From: Chitinophaga pinensis
Lineage (GTDB): Bacteria; Bacteroidota; Bacteroidia; M30B66
Direction of reading: 5' to 3'
Length of the DNA stretch: 53,452 bases
NCBI GenBank assembly: GCA_945883545.1
Contig: CAMCXT010000021.1
Location: forward strand, 1 to 53,452
Below are positions 50,137 to 53,452 of this stretch, piece after piece. How positions within the stretch are numbered: position 1 is the stretch's first letter; the number at the start of each line of letters is the position of its first letter. The notes under the pieces are model-generated. The model made no database searches. It was not told the origin of the DNA and saw only the letters and a list, made by a program, of their open reading frames with translations. The translations under genes were made by a program, and so were the position numbers.

Positions 50137-53100
50137 TTAATGAGATGGGTTTTTCATTTCTTCTGTAATAAATGGTCGTCTCTTGATGAAGGGCTCTTTG
50201 AATTCGATAACAAATTCAGAACCGCCATCGGAAGGAAGTTTGAAATAGATTTTTCCGTTGTGTCTTTCGACCAAATTTTTTGAAATAACCAATCCGAGCC
50301 CTGTTCCTTCTATCTCATCAGTATTGCTGGCTCGAAAGAAAGATTGGAAAATATTGTCACGTTCATTTTCAGGAATTCCAATCCCGAAATCACGCACAGA
50401 AATCGAGAATTCATCGCCTAAAAATCGCACAGTTATAATGGGTGCTTTACTCGCTACTGAATACTTGAAAGCATTAGCAATTAAATTGTTAAGAACATGC
50501 GTAAAGAGATTTGGGTCGATATATTTTGAAGAAGGAATTCCAACAATCTGTACTTCAAGCGATCTTCCATCTTTTTGTCGTTCGTTGTGGTTTTGTGCAA
50601 TCTGATAAACCAACTCCACGAGATTTGATATTTCGGGGTGAAGTTGAATTTGCTCCGATTCTGTTTTTCCTAACATGAGTATATCATTCATAAGCACAGT
50701 GAGCCTATCGATTTCTCTATTGATTTGGCCTAAATGTTTTTTCATTGAATTGCGCATTTCCTCATCTTTCACTGAGGTACTTTTGAAAGACAGAATATCT
50801 GCACTCGTTTTGATTGTGGCGAGTGGCGTTCTGAATTCGTGCGAAGTCATTGTTACAAAACGACTTTTTAATTCATTCACATGTTTTTCATTGTTCAGTG
50901 CATTTTTTAAGTCGGTTTCCAAGGCAATTCGTTCATCAATTACCCTTGTAGAAGCTACCATCCCACTGATTTTTCCATCTCGATCTATTAAAGTTCTGGT
51001 GTTGGTTTCGAACCACTTATAATGGAATAGATTTTTCGATTTAAATCGGTATGTAATTCTTTGTTCCCACTCTTGTTCCGAATTTTGTAATCTAGAAAAT
51101 AGGTCGTTTACAATTTCTAAATCATCAGGGTGAACATAAGATTGAATTTGTTCGCCAACTAGCTCCTCTGGTCGATAACCGCTAATTGCCTGTAATGATG
51201 GAGATGCGTACTCAATTTTGCCTTGTTTGTCGTGAAGGGTGATAAGGTCGCGGATATTGTCGGAGAGTAATTTATACATTTCTCGACTTTCTTGTTCATC
51301 AGTTAAATCGTGCAAAGAACCTGAAGTGCCAATGATTTCGTCATTTTCGTTGTAAAGTAGCACAGCATATACTTTTATGTATCGTGTTTTTCCAGATTTA
51401 GTGATATATCTAATTTCATGTGAGACATGACTTTTTTCACCTTCAATTAAAGGTTTGAAAAGTTCATAGTTCCTTTGAATATCCTCTTTGTGCAGGAAAT
51501 CAAATAAGGGCTTTCCAATTGACTCTTCAATAGAATATCCCATAATTCTTTCCCAAGATTTGCTGAGAAACGACCAATCTCCATCAAGATTAGTTTGGAA
51601 AATAACATCGTGAACGGCATTAACGGCTTCTTTGTAAAGCTTCTTGCTATCTGAAAGTTCCTTTTCGAATGTTTTTCTTGCGGTAATATCTCTAGCGATG
51701 GCAGAAATTCCAATTTGCTCACCATTTTCATTGATGGTCGGATTTACAGTAACTTCTCCAATCTTGTTTCCGAAAGCTATTTCGGCTGTGTTTTTTTTAC
51801 CTTCGAAAGCCAAAGCGTACATCTTTTGAAGCTCAATCAAGGGCGAACTTTTTGACTTTATAAACGAACTTCCTGAATGTCCAAGAAGGGGTTCGAAGTT
51901 GAAGTAGTTTTTGTGGAATTCAAAAAGTGCTGAATTAAAGGCGACGAAACGATATTCTTTATCGAGCGACCATATGAGTTCGTCTGTTGAGTTGATGATT
52001 GCCGATAAGTTAGCAACCGAAATATCTAGGTTTTTTTGAAGTTGATGTTCTTTGGTTAAATCCTGCAACAAAACAGCAAAGCCATACATCTGTTTATCGT
52101 CGCGCAAGGCAATGATCGTCACATTGATGTGCTTTTCATTAAATGATACAATTTCGCTTATTGCATCTCCAATGTAAACACGAGCGATTAATTCCCTGAA
52201 TTTGTTAATGATAGCAGGCTGATTTACTTTGTCGGGGTAAATCCTTTTACCAATTTCAAGTTTTTCTAAACCAATCGACTCGAGAGCACTATCGAATGCG
52301 TTGTTTTTAGCAATAAGTTGATTGTTGTTATCGATTGCAAAAAACATCAATCCTAATTGATCCATCAGGATTTCGATATTACTTAAATGGTTGTTAGAAT
52401 TCGTTAAATTCTCGCCTTGTTGCTTCGATTTTGTAATGGTTCCTAGAACACGATAGATTTTACCGTCATCACTAAAAATTATTTTTCCGGAATTGTTGAG
52501 TTCTACAATTTGTCCAGACTTATGTAATAGCTTAAACGTTAGGTTAAAGCGATTGTCTTCCTTGTTTCTTTTTCGAAGCTCATCTATTTTGGGAAAGTCT
52601 TCTGGTAAAATAATGCTTTGCCAAAAACCAGGCTTTTCAAAATCGGCTTGGGTGTAACCGGTAAATTCAGTGATGGATGGAGAAACATATTCAGTTTTTA
52701 GCTTATCGTTGATTACGAACATCACACTGCTCACATGCTTTAACAAGTAATTGAGCAGTTCTTGTTGACTTCCTTCTGAATTTGGATTTGTGTCTTGAAC
52801 CCAATGTTCTTTAAAGCGAAAGAACAAACTAAATAAACCTGACCCTTGTTTGAGGTAAACCGCTGAAATGTCGGCAGGAATAAATCCACCTGACTTGGTT
52901 TTTACCAGCTGGTTTTCCCACTCAATTTTACCTTCTTTGGCTGCATGAACAATTTTCATTAATTCATCCAAATTTCCGCTGAAAAAATCTGGTGCAAGAA
53001 GACTTTCCAAGTCTTTTTCTGAATATCCCGTTATTGCTCTAAGGATTTCATTTGTGGAGATGACCTTACCAAACGAGCTCACCAATGCAAACCCTTCCAA

Positions 53101-53217
53101 TTCATTTTTTTGATATGAATTGTTGATTAACGTTTTAAAAAGCGACGAAAAATTTCGCAGCATTGTTGGCGTATTCTCCATATTGTTCAAGAAAACTTGA
53201 CTACGTGAAATTAGCAT
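50137..53217 (-). CDS. multi-PAS sensor histidine kinase
   Basis: A 1026-residue kinase. Six PAS-type domains follow one another: about 20-135, 150-265, 280-390, 400-515, 520-640 and 650-770 (for example ITGYSEKDLESL, FTGYTQADFEKP, IMGYSIEESIGKP, ISGYRPEELVGE). A HisKA dimerisation helix carries the phospho-acceptor His793 (SHEFRTPLATIKTS). The HATPase domain has NNLIANAFKYS (N box), VRDFGIGIPENE (G1), FFRASNTDEIEGTGLGL (F and G2). No membrane segments and no receiver domain are present, so it should be a cytoplasmic kinase signalling to a separate response regulator that is not in the window. ATG at 53217 or 53181 could start it. A transposase fragment begins 29 nt upstream on the same strand. 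Confidence 0.93.
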   Translation of the reverse strand: MLISRSQVFLNNMENTPTMLRNFSSLFKTLINNSYQKNELEGFALVSSFGKVISTNEILRAITGYSEKDLESLLAPDFFSGNLDELMKIVHAAKEGKIEWENQLVKTKSGGFIPADISAVYLKQGSGLFSLFFRFKEHWVQDTNPNSEGSQQELLNYLLKHVSSVMFVINDKLKTEYVSPSITEFTGYTQADFEKPGFWQSIILPEDFPKIDELRKRNKEDNRFNLTFKLLHKSGQIVELNNSGKIIFSDDGKIYRVLGTITKSKQQGENLTNSNNHLSNIEILMDQLGLMFFAIDNNNQLIAKNNAFDSALESIGLEKLEIGKRIYPDKVNQPAIINKFRELIARVYIGDAISEIVSFNEKHINVTIIALRDDKQMYGFAVLLQDLTKEHQLQKNLDISVANLSAIINSTDELIWSLDKEYRFVAFNSALFEFHKNYFNFEPLLGHSGSSFIKSKSSPLIELQKMYALAFEGKKNTAEIAFGNKIGEVTVNPTINENGEQIGISAIARDITARKTFEKELSDSKKLYKEAVNAVHDVIFQTNLDGDWSFLSKSWERIMGYSIEESIGKPLFDFLHKEDIQRNYELFKPLIEGEKSHVSHEIRYITKSGKTRYIKVYAVLLYNENDEIIGTSGSLHDLTDEQESREMYKLLSDNIRDLITLHDKQGKIEYASPSLQAISGYRPEELVGEQIQSYVHPDDLEIVNDLFSRLQNSEQEWEQRITYRFKSKNLFHYKWFETNTRTLIDRDGKISGMVASTRVIDERIALETDLKNALNNEKHVNELKSRFVTMTSHEFRTPLATIKTSADILSFKSTSVKDEEMRNSMKKHLGQINREIDRLTVLMNDILMLGKTESEQIQLHPEISNLVELVYQIAQNHNERQKDGRSLEVQIVGIPSSKYIDPNLFTHVLNNLIANAFKYSVASKAPIITVRFLGDEFSISVRDFGIGIPENERDNIFQSFFRASNTDEIEGTGLGLVISKNLVERHNGKIYFKLPSDGGSEFVIEFKEPFIKRRPFITEEMKNPSH

Positions 53218-53245
53218 ATTATAAGACCAATTTTACACCAGTTTC

Positions 53246-53452
53246 TTAATGGAGATAAATACTTTTTGCATTTTGATGACATCCCAACATTAATTGTCTT
53301 AAGGATCTTTCTTTTAACACTAATTTGATATTCTCTTTTCCTCGAATAACAAAGAAGACGCCTTGTTCATCTAGTTGACGCATCCAATTAAAATCGACAT
53401 AAGCGCGGTCTGCTACAACAATGCTTCCTAAAGGAAATTCAATATCATGCGC
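53246..53452 (-). pseudogene. truncated IS4-type transposase (runs off window edge)
   Basis: The minus strand is open from the window edge to a stop at 53246 (68 residues seen). GSIVVADRAYVDF followed by EQGVFFVIRGKENIKL matches the second catalytic-aspartate region of IS4-family DDE transposases (VxDRGY-type, then GxxFVxR). In full-length members more than 100 residues follow, including the catalytic glutamate, but here the frame stops about 25 residues later. So this is a C-terminally truncated remnant, or one frame of a shifted gene. The rest of the element lies outside the window, and no terminal inverted repeat can be assigned. Confidence 0.75.

Noticed and set aside
1..53452. CRISPR arrays, phage genes, restriction systems or riboswitches
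   Set aside because: No regularly spaced identical repeats, no phage structural genes, no restriction-modification motifs and no riboswitch core were seen. The only repeats are in-frame coding repeats, the operator array and the tRNA duplication.

Overview
The window looks like chromosome from a member of the Bacteroidota, probably a Flavobacteriales-type marine or freshwater lineage. The base composition is AT-rich and ribosome binding sites are mostly absent. Promoters match the Bacteroidota form (TTTG, about 19 bp, then TAnnTTTG). There are type IX secretion C-terminal domains (gliding-motility-associated and Por-secretion types), a lipoprotein BamA-like TamL, a DUF4296 lipoprotein next to dihydroorotase, and an LptF/LptG permease next to tgt. 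Most of the window is ordinary core genome, and the only mobile DNA seen is a transposase fragment at the right edge.

Layout. 1-300: tRNA-Ser(UGA) on the minus strand with its terminator, and beyond that a damaged partial copy of the same tRNA at the window edge. 309-6676: DUF2279 protein, a T9SS-secreted PKD protein, a PhnP-like metallohydrolase, lpxB and a SpoIID-like protein. 6677-8931: a 923-bp AT-rich gap, then a 427-residue protein with eleven AT-hook-like motifs and a histone H1-like lysine/alanine tail. 8997-12445: operon of acetyltransferase, aspartate kinase, dihydroorotase and DUF4296 lipoprotein, facing a tandem universal stress protein. 13633-26205: eight same-strand genes for alpha-glucan hydrolysis and upper glycolysis (pfkA, gapN-like, BadF-type sugar kinase, GH31, lipoprotein GH13, exported GH13, class II aldolase, pgi). 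26218-27665: a DUF3307/SatD-like pair with three evenly spaced palindromic operators. 27787-33963: GT22-like glycosyltransferase; rsmG, ECF sigma factor and GT2 on the minus strand; tgt and LptF/G on the plus strand. 34403-41682: NYN-domain/cold-shock-like fusion, CoA-transferase, tamL, TrmH-type methylase, pyrD and HMG-CoA lyase-like. 41716-48365: T9SS subtilisin, FAD oxidoreductase, DUF6580 membrane protein, outer-membrane beta-barrel and a small membrane protein. 48508-50107: tRNA-Leu(UAG) and trigger factor. 50137-53452: a six-PAS histidine kinase with a truncated IS4-type transposase just upstream.

How the genes work together. The clearest functional unit is 13645-26205. Its products could in principle take an external alpha-glucan through surface and exported amylases and a cytoplasmic alpha-glucosidase to glucose, then through a sugar kinase, Pgi, Pfk, Fba and a GapN-like dehydrogenase to 3-phosphoglycerate, with NADPH as the expected by-product. 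Glucan import, triose-phosphate isomerase and a regulator are not in the window.

The observations most worth checking are: three TATCGT-N8-ACGATA palindromes repeated at exactly 28 bp beside the SatD-like gene; the GapN-like enzyme with glycine where the aldehyde dehydrogenase general-base glutamate should be; the multi-AT-hook protein behind an AT-rich gap; a Tgt with no zinc cysteines; and four genes whose -7 element ends exactly 4 nt before the ATG, which implies leaderless mRNAs. All calls come from reading the sequence without database searches.
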